From Bacillus_BA fengqiuensis (GTDB taxonomy: Bacteria > Bacillota > Bacilli > Bacillales > Bacillaceae_H): DNA of 64,000 bases. The translations under genes were made by a program, and so were the position numbers. The notes under the pieces were generated by a model. That model had not been told where the DNA came from. It saw nothing but the letters and a program-made list of their open reading frames with translations, and did no database searches. Every line of letters starts with the position of its first letter. Position 1 is the stretch's first letter. Location of the stretch: assembly GCA_030813035.1 (NCBI GenBank), contig JAUSTV010000005.1. One strand, given 5' to 3'. Shown piece after piece: positions 43,084 through 52,286 of this stretch.

Positions 43084-43719
43084 ATGGACGTTCAATCTTT
43101 GAAAACCTTACTTGAATTACAAGCTCTTCGCAGCTTTTCAGGGACATCTGCTTCCCCTTCCAATGCGAATACATCAATATTTCAAGAAATGCTGCAGCAG
43201 CTCCTTGCCGACCAGGAAGAGCCTGTGAAGAAAGCGAATAGCCAACCCCTTTCTATGTATTCTTCTTTCCTTCCCTTTAAGGCAGAATCGGTGATGAACA
43301 AACTGGCACAGCCAGCTTCACCCACAGTTCCTGTTTCGCAAGGTAACATTATGGAAAACATGATTGAAAAAGCAGCTCAAGCATATGATTTGGATCCTAA
43401 ATTGATTAAATCCGTTATTCGTCATGAATCTAATTTTAACCCGAAAGCAAAAAGCCAGGCGGGCGCAATGGGACTCATGCAGCTAATGCCGAGTACCGCC
43501 CGTTATCTCGGTGTAACAGATCCATATGATCCTATGCAAAATATTAGCGGGGGAGCGAAATATTTACGGCAGATGCTTGATAAATATGACGACAACCTTT
43601 CTTTGGCACTTGCCGCTTACAATGCCGGTCCAGGCAATGTTGATAAATACGGAGGCATTCCTCCTTTTAAAGAAACACAGCGATATGTTCAAAAAATCAC
43701 CAATACCTATTTAACATGA
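43084..43719 (+). CDS. yjbJ: YjbJ/CwlQ-type lytic transglycosylase
   Basis: 211 residues, ATG after GCGAGGAATAA. The N-terminal half is a low-complexity region without an obvious signal peptide; the C-terminal SLT domain has IRHESNFNPKAKS (catalytic Glu near 120), AGAMGLMQLMPSTARYLG and LALAAYNAGPGNVDKYGG. In B. subtilis the counterpart CwlQ cleaves peptidoglycan glycan strands as muramidase and transglycosylase. How it is exported is not evident. Coupled to yjbK. Confidence 0.93.
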   Translation: MDVQSLKTLLELQALRSFSGTSASPSNANTSIFQEMLQQLLADQEEPVKKANSQPLSMYSSFLPFKAESVMNKLAQPASPTVPVSQGNIMENMIEKAAQAYDLDPKLIKSVIRHESNFNPKAKSQAGAMGLMQLMPSTARYLGVTDPYDPMQNISGGAKYLRQMLDKYDDNLSLALAAYNAGPGNVDKYGGIPPFKETQRYVQKITNTYLT

Positions 43720-43731
43720 CATTCCAGCCTT

Positions 43732-43780
43732 CCTTTTGATTCCTATGCGCGTTGCATACAAAGAATCAAAAGGTTTTTTT
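43732..43780 (+). terminator. terminator of yjbK-yjbJ
   Basis: CCTTTTGATTC and GAATCAAAAGG arms followed by seven T residues. Confidence 0.9.
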
Positions 43781-44012
43781 GATTGAGAAACGCTGGCCAT
43801 ACATATCCTAACAAGGGATATACGCTTCCATCTCCAACCGGAAAAGGAATAAACCTTTTGCCGGCATGGAAGTTCGCTGTACAGGATATACTGGCAAATT
43901 TGTCGTGACAGAACGCCATACCCTTCTTGGAAGCGGAAGTTTTACCGTCGGTTGGAGCGAAAGAAAAGCGAGTAAGCGAATAGTTTGAGATATTATCATG
44001 GCGTTGATACAA
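43781..44012. other. gene-free stretch with protein-like composition
   Basis: No start or ribosome site supports a gene, though the minus strand is open in two frames for 63 and 89 codons and the plus strand shows CTGTACAGGATATACTGGC-like ordinary sequence. It may be a decayed gene or an intergenic repeat. Confidence 0.4.
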
Positions 44013-44327
44013 TAAAGGAAACTTTATTCAGCAAGGGTCTTATTACCCGTTAAAGATAAAGGAAACTTCCATCGGTGGGAGTTTTCCTTCCCTCACCGAT
44101 GGTTAGTTAGGCCCGCATGATGCGGGTCACACAGACGTTGCCGCAGGACGCGGCGATGTTAGTCTGTGTTCCTTTAATCGGGCTTTTACGGGCAGTTATC
44201 CTCCACTTAAACTTCCGCGATGACTAAAGAACGAAGACTAAAAACGCGACGTCCTGTCGCAACGTCTTCGCTAGCACATCCTGTGCGTCGGAAGTGGGGG
44301 TCTTACTGCCCGTTAATGAGGGGTAAA
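44013..44327 (+). repeat. composite TAAAGGAAACTTCC repeat cluster
   Basis: Three units in tandem: a 48-bp mini copy (44013-44060) sharing its last bases with the start of a type B copy (44057-about 44206), which runs into the 3' part of a type A copy (about 44207-44327, from CACTTAAACTTCCGCG to GAGGGGTAAA). Hairpins GCCGC-AGGAC-GCGGC (44140-44154), GCGAC-GTCCT-GTCGC (44246-44260) and GCAC-ATCCT-GTGC (44274-44286) are perfect. Confidence 0.9.
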
Positions 44328-44367
44328 GACTGTTTTCGTTAACAATAGGTTTAAAGGAGTTATCGAC

Positions 44368-44769
44368 ATGACGAATCAAATGTATACGCCCTATGATGCA
44401 ATTGGTGAGGAGATGTTAACAAGGCTTGTAGATGCGTTTTACAAACGGGTAGGAAATCACCCTGAACTTATCCCGATTTTTCCGCCGGACTTAACAGAAA
44501 CCGCTCGCAAACAAAAACAATTTTTAACTCAATACTTGGGAGGTCCGCCTCTTTATACAGAAGAGCATGGACATCCGATGATGCGCGCCCGGCACTTGCC
44601 ATTCCCTATTACACCATCAAGAGCTAAAGCATGGCTGCACTGTATGAGTGAAGCTATGGACGAAGTGGGACTTGAAGGAGAGCTTCGCACCCAGTTTTTC
44701 CAACGTCTTGTATTAACCGCCCAGCACATGGTCAATACGCCGGAAGATACAGATGAGGAAGGAAACTAA
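44368..44769 (+). CDS. yjbI: YjbI truncated hemoglobin
   Basis: 133 residues, ATG after AAAGGAG. A group II (trHbO) truncated globin: VDAFYKRVGNHPELIPIF (B helix to CD), KQKQFLTQYLGGPPLYTEEHG, proximal-histidine region MMRARHLPFPIT and AKAWLHCM with the group-II Trp at G8. It binds haem and oxygen; in B. subtilis it is reported to act with YjbH against oxidative or disulfide stress. The yjbH start follows 2 bases after its stop, with the yjbH ribosome site inside yjbI. Confidence 0.95.
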   Translation: MTNQMYTPYDAIGEEMLTRLVDAFYKRVGNHPELIPIFPPDLTETARKQKQFLTQYLGGPPLYTEEHGHPMMRARHLPFPITPSRAKAWLHCMSEAMDEVGLEGELRTQFFQRLVLTAQHMVNTPEDTDEEGN

Positions 44770-44771
44770 CC

Positions 44772-45653
44772 TTGAGTGTTCAAGACTTCTCTAATCCCTC
44801 TTACTCTCTGTCACAGCTCTGTCAGGGTTCGAATAAGAAGCCGTTGGAAATTTATTTTTTCATCGACCCTTTATGCCCTGAGTGCTGGGCGCTTGAACCA
44901 ATTGTAAAGAAACTTCAAATTGAGTATGGACAATTTTTCACCTTAAAACATGTGCTGAGTGGACGTTTAACAACTTTAAATACAAGACGGAAACAACAAT
45001 TTGAAGATATGGCGCGTGTCTGGGAACGAACAGCAAGCCGTTCAGGAATGTCTTGCGATGGAAATTTATGGCTGGAAAATCCGATTTCTTCTCCCCATGC
45101 AGCCTCTATTGCGATAAAAGCAGCAGGACTGCAAGGAAAGCGGCAAGGCCTTCGCTTTTTACGTAAAGTGCAAGAAGTGGTCTTTTTAGAAAAGCAAAAT
45201 ATTTCAGACGAAAATGTACTCATACAATGCGCGAAGGAAATCGGATTGGATATAGCTGAATTCCATAAAGACTTACACTCTGAAAGTGCCGCTAAAGCAT
45301 TTCAATGTGACGGAAAAATCACGGCCGAAATGGATGTGCAAGAAATTCCAACTCTTGTTTTCTTTAATGAAGATGTGGAAGAGGAAGGAATTAAAGTGGC
45401 AGGATGCTACCCATATGACATGTATGTACAGATCCTTCATGAAATGTTGGGACATCAGCCCCTTCCTTCATCGTTACCGCCTTTAAACATGTTTTTGCAG
45501 TATTTCCAGTTTGTAGCGACAACAGAGGTGGCCGTTGTCTACGACGTTTCGACAAAAGATGCGGAACGGGAGCTAAAAAAAATGCAATTGCAGCAAAAAG
45601 TTGAACAGGTCCCTGTTAAATACGGAACGTTTTGGAAGTATATTGATGGCTAA
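44772..45653 (+). CDS. spxH: YjbH/SpxH, ClpXP adaptor for Spx
   Basis: 293 residues from TTG 44772, after GAGGAAGG in the yjbI end. A DsbA-like thioredoxin fold: FIDPLCPECWALEP with the CPEC motif near residue 35, then a helical insert (SPHAASIAIKAAGLQGK) and ITAEMDVQEIPTLVFF with the cis-Pro. YjbH hands Spx to ClpXP for destruction and aggregates under stress so that Spx accumulates. spx itself is at 53119. A terminator follows. Confidence 0.95.
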   Translation: MSVQDFSNPSYSLSQLCQGSNKKPLEIYFFIDPLCPECWALEPIVKKLQIEYGQFFTLKHVLSGRLTTLNTRRKQQFEDMARVWERTASRSGMSCDGNLWLENPISSPHAASIAIKAAGLQGKRQGLRFLRKVQEVVFLEKQNISDENVLIQCAKEIGLDIAEFHKDLHSESAAKAFQCDGKITAEMDVQEIPTLVFFNEDVEEEGIKVAGCYPYDMYVQILHEMLGHQPLPSSLPPLNMFLQYFQFVATTEVAVVYDVSTKDAERELKKMQLQQKVEQVPVKYGTFWKYIDG

Positions 45654-45660
45654 TAAACAA

Positions 45661-45688
45661 AAAAGACCCGGAAATCCGGGTCTTTTTT
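45661..45688 (+). terminator. terminator of yjbI-yjbH
   Basis: AAAAGACCCGG and CCGGGTCTTTTTT around AAAT. Confidence 0.92.
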
Positions 45689-45991
45689 GTTTGTCTTAAG
45701 ACAACAAGGGGATGGGAGAAATTTTTCACGGTCAAACAAAGGGGTATATGTTTGTTTGTGATAAACTTCACGTTAATAATATAGCAAATTATGTCGAGTT
45801 TTGACAAGTGGTTTTCCCCGAATTCACAAATTCGACAAATAAAATCCATTTTTTAGAAAATCTTCTCTGCAGAACAGTTCACATCAGTGCTTTTTTCACA
45901 CGCGTGCACAGCCATCGAATTTAAAGAAAAAACCTTTCAACCTCTGCATATATATGGTAGAAACAACTCAAAGGAGAAAGGTTTTGAATCC

Positions 45992-46165
45992 ATGCACAAC
46001 ATTTTACTGTTAATAGGAATCCTGGCGATTATCGGATCTTTCTTATTTTATTTTTTATCACTGATGAATTTAGCGCCCATTTTCATTGCTGCTCCCCTTC
46101 TCTTTTTATCCATTTTGGCCACCCTCTGGATTTTAAATATTCGGAATCAATTTAAAGGGTTTTAG
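45992..46165 (+). CDS. small two-helix membrane protein
   Basis: 57 residues from ATG 45992; the AAAGGAG site is 15 bases upstream, longer than ideal, and the frame is open further upstream without a better start. Nearly all hydrophobic: ILLLIGILAIIGSFLFYFL and PIFIAAPLLFLSILATLWI, then a basic tail. Probably an inner-membrane protein; not recognised. Confidence 0.6.
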   Translation: MHNILLLIGILAIIGSFLFYFLSLMNLAPIFIAAPLLFLSILATLWILNIRNQFKGF

Positions 46166-46212
46166 AGAAAAGTGGAGGCGGCTGTTTAAACAATCTCTCC
46201 TGTCTAGCAAAA

Positions 46213-46250
46213 AGAAGCTGCAAAACCGTGGTTTTGCAGCTTCTCTTTTT
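46213..46250. terminator. bidirectional terminator
   Basis: AGAAGCTGCAAAAC and GTTTTGCAGCTTCT followed by CTTTTT, between convergent genes. Confidence 0.85.
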
Positions 46251-46251
46251 C

Positions 46252-48072
46252 TTACAGGGAAGCCAATAGTTGTTCCATTTCCGTTAACTTTTGTTCAAAA
46301 ACAGCGAGTGCTTCTTCGATTGGCTGTGATGTCGCCATGTCCACACCTGCTTTTTTCAGCACATTGATCGGATAATCAGAGTTTCCGGCTTTTAAGAACC
46401 CGATATAACGCTCAACCGCCGGCTCCCCTTCTTCTAAAATCTGTTTGCTTAGCGCCGCTGCAGCACTAAAGCCAGTTGCATATTGATAAACATAGTAGTT
46501 GTAATAGAAATGTGGAATACGTGCCCACTCTAAGCCAATTTCCTCATCAATGTGAAGGCCATCACCAAAATATTTTTTATTTAACTCATAATAAGCATTC
46601 GTTAATAATTCCGGTGTCAAAGGCTCACCATTTTGGGCACGGACATGAATGTCGTGCTCAAATTCAGCAAACATCGTTTGACGGAACACGGTGCCTCGGA
46701 ACCCTTCTAAATAGTGATTCAACAAATATAAACGTTTTTTCGGATCCTCAATCGTTTTTAAGAGATAATCATTCAACAAGGCTTCGTTGCATGTAGAAGC
46801 TACTTCCGCGACGAAAATCGAATAATCACCGTACGGGTACGGTTGAGTTTCACGCGTATAATAGCTGTGCACAGAATGACCAAACTCGTGGGCTAATGTA
46901 AACAGATTATTGACATTGTTCTGCCAGTTCATTAAGATGTACGGATTTGTCCCGTATGTTCCGGAAGAATAGGCGCCGCTCCGCTTGCCTTTGTTTTCGT
47001 GAATATCTACCCAACGGTTTTCGAACCCTTCGCGCAATACGTTTAAATAATCCTCTCCAAGCGGCGTCAATCCATCTAAGATGTACTGCTTTGCTTCTTC
47101 ATACGTCACTTCCATTTTCACATCTTTCACAAGCGGCGTATACAAATCATACATATGAAGCTCATCCACGCCCAACACTTTTTTGCGCAGCTCCACATAG
47201 CGATGCAGCAAGTGCAAATTCTCATTTACCGTTTTAACAAGATTATCATACACTTCTTCGGGGATGTTATTGTTGCTTAGAGCGGCATGGCGTGCTGAAT
47301 CATAGTGGCGCACACGAGCATTAAAGTTATCCTTTTTAACCGTACCGCTTAATGTACTTGCGAATGTATTTTTAAATTGGCCGTATGTTTGATAAACCGC
47401 TTTAAATGCTTCCTCGCGTACGCGTCGGTCTTCACTCTCTAAAAAGCGAATATATCGTCCATGTGTAATTTCCACCTCATCGCCATTTTCATCTTTAATG
47501 GATGGAAATTCCAGGTCGGCGTTGTTTAACATCCCAAACGTATTACTGGAAGCACCTAATACTTCAGAAGCTTGCGCTAATAGCCCTTCTTCCTCAGCAG
47601 ACAATACATGCGGGCGCTGGCGGTTCACTTCATCTAACGCATGTTCATATAGTTTCAGTTCTTCTTTTTCCTGTAAAAAACTCTTCAGCTTTTGTTCATC
47701 AATGGATAATAGTTCCGGCGTGATAAATGAAAGTGAGCTCGCAACTTGGGTATATAATGTTTTAATCCGATCGTTTAAACCTTGGTAAGATGAATTAGTG
47801 GTATCCTGATCGTAGCGCATATGGGCGTATGTATATAGGATGCTCGCTCTTCTCGTTAATTCATCTTGCGTCTGAAGCGCCTCATACAACATATCAGAAG
47901 ATTCGCCAAGCTTCCCCTGATATTTAGCCATATTGGGAATAAGAGCTTTTACTTCTTCAAATTCTTTTTCCCACGCATCATCTGTGGCAAAGATATCTTC
48001 TAATTTCCATGTATCTTCAACTTTGATTTCACTGCGGGCAGGCAGTTTTTTTACAGCAGACTGTTCAGCCAT
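46252..48072 (-). CDS. pepF: PepF oligoendopeptidase F
   Basis: 606 residues from ATG 48072 after GGAGGGAAG (an in-frame TTG at 48087 is in that site). M3-family metallopeptidase: an N-terminal helical lobe, then the zinc site TLAHEFGHSVHSYY (HExxH form) and FVAEVASTCNEALLNDYLL with the third ligand. It cuts peptides of about 7-17 residues in the cytosol. The gene follows coiA in the same direction, as in B. subtilis. Confidence 0.96.
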   Translation of the reverse strand: MAEQSAVKKLPARSEIKVEDTWKLEDIFATDDAWEKEFEEVKALIPNMAKYQGKLGESSDMLYEALQTQDELTRRASILYTYAHMRYDQDTTNSSYQGLNDRIKTLYTQVASSLSFITPELLSIDEQKLKSFLQEKEELKLYEHALDEVNRQRPHVLSAEEEGLLAQASEVLGASSNTFGMLNNADLEFPSIKDENGDEVEITHGRYIRFLESEDRRVREEAFKAVYQTYGQFKNTFASTLSGTVKKDNFNARVRHYDSARHAALSNNNIPEEVYDNLVKTVNENLHLLHRYVELRKKVLGVDELHMYDLYTPLVKDVKMEVTYEEAKQYILDGLTPLGEDYLNVLREGFENRWVDIHENKGKRSGAYSSGTYGTNPYILMNWQNNVNNLFTLAHEFGHSVHSYYTRETQPYPYGDYSIFVAEVASTCNEALLNDYLLKTIEDPKKRLYLLNHYLEGFRGTVFRQTMFAEFEHDIHVRAQNGEPLTPELLTNAYYELNKKYFGDGLHIDEEIGLEWARIPHFYYNYYVYQYATGFSAAAALSKQILEEGEPAVERYIGFLKAGNSDYPINVLKKAGVDMATSQPIEEALAVFEQKLTEMEQLLASL

Positions 48073-48205
48073 TTTTCTTCCCTCCAATAGTCATTTGTTA
48101 CATAAATTCGATTTTCATCAGGCTAATCCTTTTTATTCTATGAGGTTATGGAAAAAGCATTCAAAGAATGCTTTTCCATCGTATTAATTTTTCAATCGTT
48201 TGTCA

Positions 48206-49390
48206 TTACATTTGCTTTAACTTGTCTAACAGCTGAGTATCCTCTACAAAAGCATCGCTTGTTGTTTTCGGAACCGTATAGCACCTCAGCAGTTCATAGC
48301 GCTCCTTTCCCACTCTTTTCAGCATATTTAAGGTGCATAATACTTCCATATATTCATGAAGGGCTCCATAAGGCTCTTTGATTGGATTAAGGAAAAATTG
48401 ACGAAGGATAATTTCTTTTTGCCTTATTCGCTTTGAAAAAGAAAGCACGATTTCATTCCATGTTACCGTATTGCCGATTGTTCGCTTGGAGAATAAATCA
48501 AACAGCACGTATGCTTGCCATATGCATGCAGGTGTTTCGATTTCATAAAGCAACGGATGGGGAATTCCGGCCTCTGCTGGAAAGTGAGAAGGGGGAATGG
48601 ATTCTTCATATATAGTCCTTAAAAAACCTTCGTATTGCTTATTTCGATAGAGCATATACGAAAGCCTCCATCTTTTCTTTTTGCCGTTCCACGCATGAAA
48701 AAGAGCAGAGAAGCGCTCTCTTCCTTTTGGGAAAAAATGAGAAAGGTTAACATATGGAAGGGGAATGATTTTGGGAGCGGCAAAGGCCATCTTGGTAGAA
48801 AAAGGGTAAATATGCTGAAGTTGAATGAGATGTTGTTCAAGAGAAGAATAATATAGAAGAAATGGGGAATGAGGCAGATCGGTACGAAGAAAATTCCACT
48901 CGAAAGGCGATAATTCATGAAGATAGGAAGAAATACGTTTATATCTCTTTGCTCCCAAAATCCAAACAGGAGTATATCCTTCCTTTTCATACGTTCTGGT
49001 TCTCTTACAAAGTATTTGATTGGAAAGAGCGGCACACTGAAACTCGATGGGAAATTCCCCTTCACCTGTCTTCACTAATAAATCAGGCCGCTGACGGATG
49101 GAGAACAAGTATGGCTCAAGTTCCGTTTTATATTGTCTTTGAAGAGCTGTGAAAAGCTGCTGTTTGCCAAGGAGATGATACTCGCTTTCTCCTTCAAACT
49201 CCCCCTCACACGCCATCGTGCTGGAGTGAGCAAAATGAGGGATGTTTTTATTCCCTACTTTCAGCTTCACTTCTTCTTCACAGATGGGACAATAAAATCT
49301 CTCCTTTCCCCTTATTTGGCGAAGCCCTTGCCTTGATGGATAAGAGAGAACTGATACAAGCTCACCTTTCAAGTTTTGTGCTGTCAGCAA
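48206..49390 (-). CDS. coiA: CoiA competence protein
   Basis: 394 residues from TTG 49390 after AAAGGAGTG. The N-terminus has FYCPICEEEVKLKVGNK (zinc-type CPIC), IPHFAHSSTMACEG and SEYHLLGKQQLF; then a nuclease-like core RPDLLVKTGEGEFPIEFQCA (D...ExQ of the PD-(D/E)xK type). CoiA promotes recombination of DNA taken up during competence. The zinc unit is shared with the helicase at 18822. Its presence suggests the strain retains competence functions. Confidence 0.93.
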   Translation of the reverse strand: MLTAQNLKGELVSVLSYPSRQGLRQIRGKERFYCPICEEEVKLKVGNKNIPHFAHSSTMACEGEFEGESEYHLLGKQQLFTALQRQYKTELEPYLFSIRQRPDLLVKTGEGEFPIEFQCAALSNQILCKRTRTYEKEGYTPVWILGAKRYKRISSYLHELSPFEWNFLRTDLPHSPFLLYYSSLEQHLIQLQHIYPFSTKMAFAAPKIIPLPYVNLSHFFPKGRERFSALFHAWNGKKKRWRLSYMLYRNKQYEGFLRTIYEESIPPSHFPAEAGIPHPLLYEIETPACIWQAYVLFDLFSKRTIGNTVTWNEIVLSFSKRIRQKEIILRQFFLNPIKEPYGALHEYMEVLCTLNMLKRVGKERYELLRCYTVPKTTSDAFVEDTQLLDKLKQM

Positions 49391-49495
49391 TTTCAGTCAC
49401 TCCTTTCATTTTGTTCCTTCTGATAATTCTCCTTTTTTATGGTATTTCCTGTTGGCCTTGTCAAATAAATATGTTAATTTTTTGCATTCTTTCTT

Positions 49496-49533
49496 TAAAA
49501 AAAGCCCGGATGAAATCCCATCCGGACCTTTTC
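49496..49533 (-). terminator. terminator of the cardiolipin synthase gene
   Basis: GTCCGGATG-type stem (CCGGATG/CATCCGG) followed by seven T residues on the minus strand. Confidence 0.8.
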
Positions 49534-51050
49534 TATAACAATGGAGACAACAGCCTCGAAGTGGATTCAAGCAACCGGTGTAAAATGGAGCGCTTTTCAA
49601 AACCTTCTAAATGAATGGGTGCCGAGTCCTCCAAATCCTGCATATATTCATATACGAGCTTTTGTGTACTGGATGTACGGTATAAAAAGGCATTGACCTC
49701 AAAGTTTAAGTGGAAGCTTCTCATATCCATATTCGCGGTGCCGATAGATGCCAATTCCTTATCAACAATCACAATTTTGCTGTGCATGAAGCCTTTTTCA
49801 TATTCAAATATTTTGACCCCCGCTTGCAGCAACTCAGGAAAATAAGAGCGAGAGGCATAGAACACAATCCGTTTGTCCGGACGCTTTGGAACAAGAAGAC
49901 GAACATCGATTCCACTTAGCGCTGCGACCTTTAGAGCTGTAAAAATATCTTCATCTGGAATGAAATACGGTGATGCAATCCAAATGGACTCTTTAGCTGA
50001 TGTAATCAAGGAAAAAAACAAATGCTTAATCACTTGCCATTCCCGGTCTGGTCCCCCTGCAATCATTTGAACGCCCCCGGAGTTTACTCCATCGATATCT
50101 TGTAAATCCGGTGATAAATAAGCCGGTGTCAACAACGTCTCTCCCGTCATGTAGTACCAATCCTGAAGAAAAATAAGCTGTAAGGACCGAACCGCCTCCC
50201 CTTGCACTTTTAAATGCGTATCACGCCAAAAACCGAAATGGCGGCTATGTCCTAAATATTCATCACCAATATTCAATCCCCCCACAAAGCCAACAGTTCC
50301 ATCAATCACTATGATTTTACGATGATTGCGGAAATTCATCGTATCATTGAGAAACGGAAGGCGAACGGGTAAGAACGGGACCATCTCCACTCCTGCTTCA
50401 CATAACTCCTCAATATATCGCTTTGATAGCTTCCAGCAGCCCACTGAATCGTATAAAAATCGGACATAAACACCCTCTTTCACTTTTTGTATGAGCTTTT
50501 CTTTAATTTGTTGTCCAAGGGTATCGTCACGGACAATATAATATTCCAAATGAATATGATGTTTGGCATATTGAAGAGCATCCAAAATGGCTGTATACGT
50601 TTCATCTCCATTTGTCAGCGCCTGCGTTTCAGACGCAAATGAGATTGGCGTTTTTCCTAAGCGCTGGGCCAGGTAGAAAAGATGACGCTGATGTTCGCCC
50701 ATTTGTTCCAAATGCTCATCCCGGACCTCTTGTGCTCCCTCAACCTTTAATAAGACTTGCTCATCAAGCTTGGCTTTCTTCTCAAATAATCGCTTCTTTC
50801 GAATGTTTCTTCCGAAAAAAAGATAAAAAAAGAATCCTAAAACCGGAAAGCTCCCCAGGACGACAAGCCATGTCAATGTCTGGGTGGGGTGACGATTCTC
50901 CAGCGAAATCACAAACCCGATCAATATGACACTAATGGTCATTAAAATGCTGAGGGCTCCCAGCCATTTACCATTCCAATGATCCTTTGTAATAAGTAAA
51001 AGCAAAATAAATCCTGATGCAAATAATAATAACTGTAATCTGTTTTTCAC
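49533..51050 (-). CDS. cls: cardiolipin synthase
   Basis: 505 residues from a GTG with a weak GATAGGTG site. Two N-terminal helices (LLLFASGFILLLLITKD, LSILMTISVILIGFVI) and a third (LVVLGSFPVLGFFFYLFFG) are followed by two phospholipase-D HKD motifs: NFRNHRKIIVIDGTVGFVGG and FMHSKIVIVDKELASIGTAN. It joins two phosphatidylglycerol molecules into cardiolipin at the membrane. This copy between mecA and coiA matches a position where B. subtilis has no such gene or a distant one (ywiE/ywnE elsewhere). Confidence 0.95.
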   Translation of the reverse strand: MKNRLQLLLFASGFILLLLITKDHWNGKWLGALSILMTISVILIGFVISLENRHPTQTLTWLVVLGSFPVLGFFFYLFFGRNIRKKRLFEKKAKLDEQVLLKVEGAQEVRDEHLEQMGEHQRHLFYLAQRLGKTPISFASETQALTNGDETYTAILDALQYAKHHIHLEYYIVRDDTLGQQIKEKLIQKVKEGVYVRFLYDSVGCWKLSKRYIEELCEAGVEMVPFLPVRLPFLNDTMNFRNHRKIIVIDGTVGFVGGLNIGDEYLGHSRHFGFWRDTHLKVQGEAVRSLQLIFLQDWYYMTGETLLTPAYLSPDLQDIDGVNSGGVQMIAGGPDREWQVIKHLFFSLITSAKESIWIASPYFIPDEDIFTALKVAALSGIDVRLLVPKRPDKRIVFYASRSYFPELLQAGVKIFEYEKGFMHSKIVIVDKELASIGTANMDMRSFHLNFEVNAFLYRTSSTQKLVYEYMQDLEDSAPIHLEGFEKRSILHRLLESTSRLLSPLL

Positions 51051-51243
51051 AGTCGATTCACCTATCTCTACATTCTTTCCGTTGACACGGGATAAAGAAA
51101 CAAACGCCTTACGATACTCTCCCTTCCCTTTAATCTCTCCATATCTTATTCCTATTCACTCCCGAATTTCATTTCATTTAAAGATTATGTTAATTTTATT
51201 TCGGCCTTGCCACGTTGAAACACGACAAGGCTGACAACAAACA

Positions 51244-51273
51244 AAAACCGATTTCATAGTCGAAATCGGTTTT
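51244..51273 (-). terminator. mecA terminator
   Basis: AAAACCGATTTC and GAAATCGGTTTT around ATAGTC; the T-run overlaps the A-rich edge on the minus strand. Confidence 0.85.
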
Positions 51274-51946
51274 ATCGTTGGGAAAAATATTGTTTAACTT
51301 GCTTAAGCGCCTGCTGTTCCATGATTAGATTCCCATATTCTTGCAGACGATGAATCGTGACAGGGGACTCATTTCCATATTCAAGCAAAACACTTAAAAT
51401 ATTATCTAAATCATGAACTATCTCATGTTCTTCTAAAAACTCCACATATAAATAATAACGTCCCTCAAAGGAGTAAAGCTGATTCATGACGTCATCAAGT
51501 TCCAACCGGTGACTAAGCGAAATCACGTCTTCAAAGTCACCGAAACGAATGACAAATTGAAGAGAGTCGTCTTCAGATTCCAGCTCTTCATCCTCTTTGC
51601 TCTGATTGAACTGCTGATCCAGCATCGATTCAATTCGTTCATCGACAGGAATATCAATCTTTCTGTCTTCTCCAATCGGCACCTCAAACTTCTGTCCATC
51701 TTTTGAAAGCTGTGCTTTCGTGACAATCACTTCAATTCCTTTTTCAAGTGCCTGCACTTGTATCCAAAGCGGTCCTTCTACCGCAAACTCTTCTTCTTGA
51801 TGAATTTCGTCCATCATTTCCCAAAACAGCTCTTCGCTGCGCTCACGATTGAACCAAATCTCGTTCCGATCAAAACCACGATCTTCTATGTCAATATAGG
51901 ATACATAAAATTTCACGGTATTATCGTTAATGCGCTCAATATCCAT
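51272..51946 (-). CDS. mecA: MecA, ClpC adaptor
   Basis: 224 residues, ATG after GAAGGGAGAG. N-terminal target-binding domain (MDIERINDNTVKFYVSYID, RGFDRNEIWFNRERSEELFW), acidic linker (about 105-130, EDEELESEDDS), and C-terminal ClpC-binding domain (LYSFEGRYYLYVEFLEE, LLEYGNESPVTIHRL). MecA brings ComK and other proteins to ClpCP. The gene order mecA-cls-coiA-pepF links competence control with competence function. Confidence 0.95.
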   Translation of the reverse strand: MDIERINDNTVKFYVSYIDIEDRGFDRNEIWFNRERSEELFWEMMDEIHQEEEFAVEGPLWIQVQALEKGIEVIVTKAQLSKDGQKFEVPIGEDRKIDIPVDERIESMLDQQFNQSKEDEELESEDDSLQFVIRFGDFEDVISLSHRLELDDVMNQLYSFEGRYYLYVEFLEEHEIVHDLDNILSVLLEYGNESPVTIHRLQEYGNLIMEQQALKQVKQYFSQR

Positions 51947-52286
51947 TAAACTCTCTCCCTTCTCTAAAGTCGGTTAAGGTAATGTGATCACAAGGGCTGT
52001 GGATATTACCTCTAGTGCTGAAGGGACTACGCTACCCTCATGTGTAAGCAATATTATACTCACTTTACCCAAAAGTAAAGTAATATACTCACCTGATACG
52101 AAACCCCCTAAGATTTCTTTGTACCTTGTACTTACATTTTATGATAAAATTCATAAGAAGGGAAATAAAAAAATCGGTTTTTTTTGAAAAACCGGCACCT
52201 GTCATTTCCAAAATAATCTCGTCTATATTCGCATATTCTTAAAATGAATATAAGTTTAGACTGTGATATCTTAGGGGGATTTTACA

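Noticed and set aside
44013..44327. CRISPR array
   Set aside because: The repeats are palindromic intergenic units of different length without regular spacers, and no cas genes are in the window.
48619..49065. 148-codon minus-strand frame
   Set aside because: It overlaps coiA in another frame on the same strand; coiA has the family motifs and a ribosome site.
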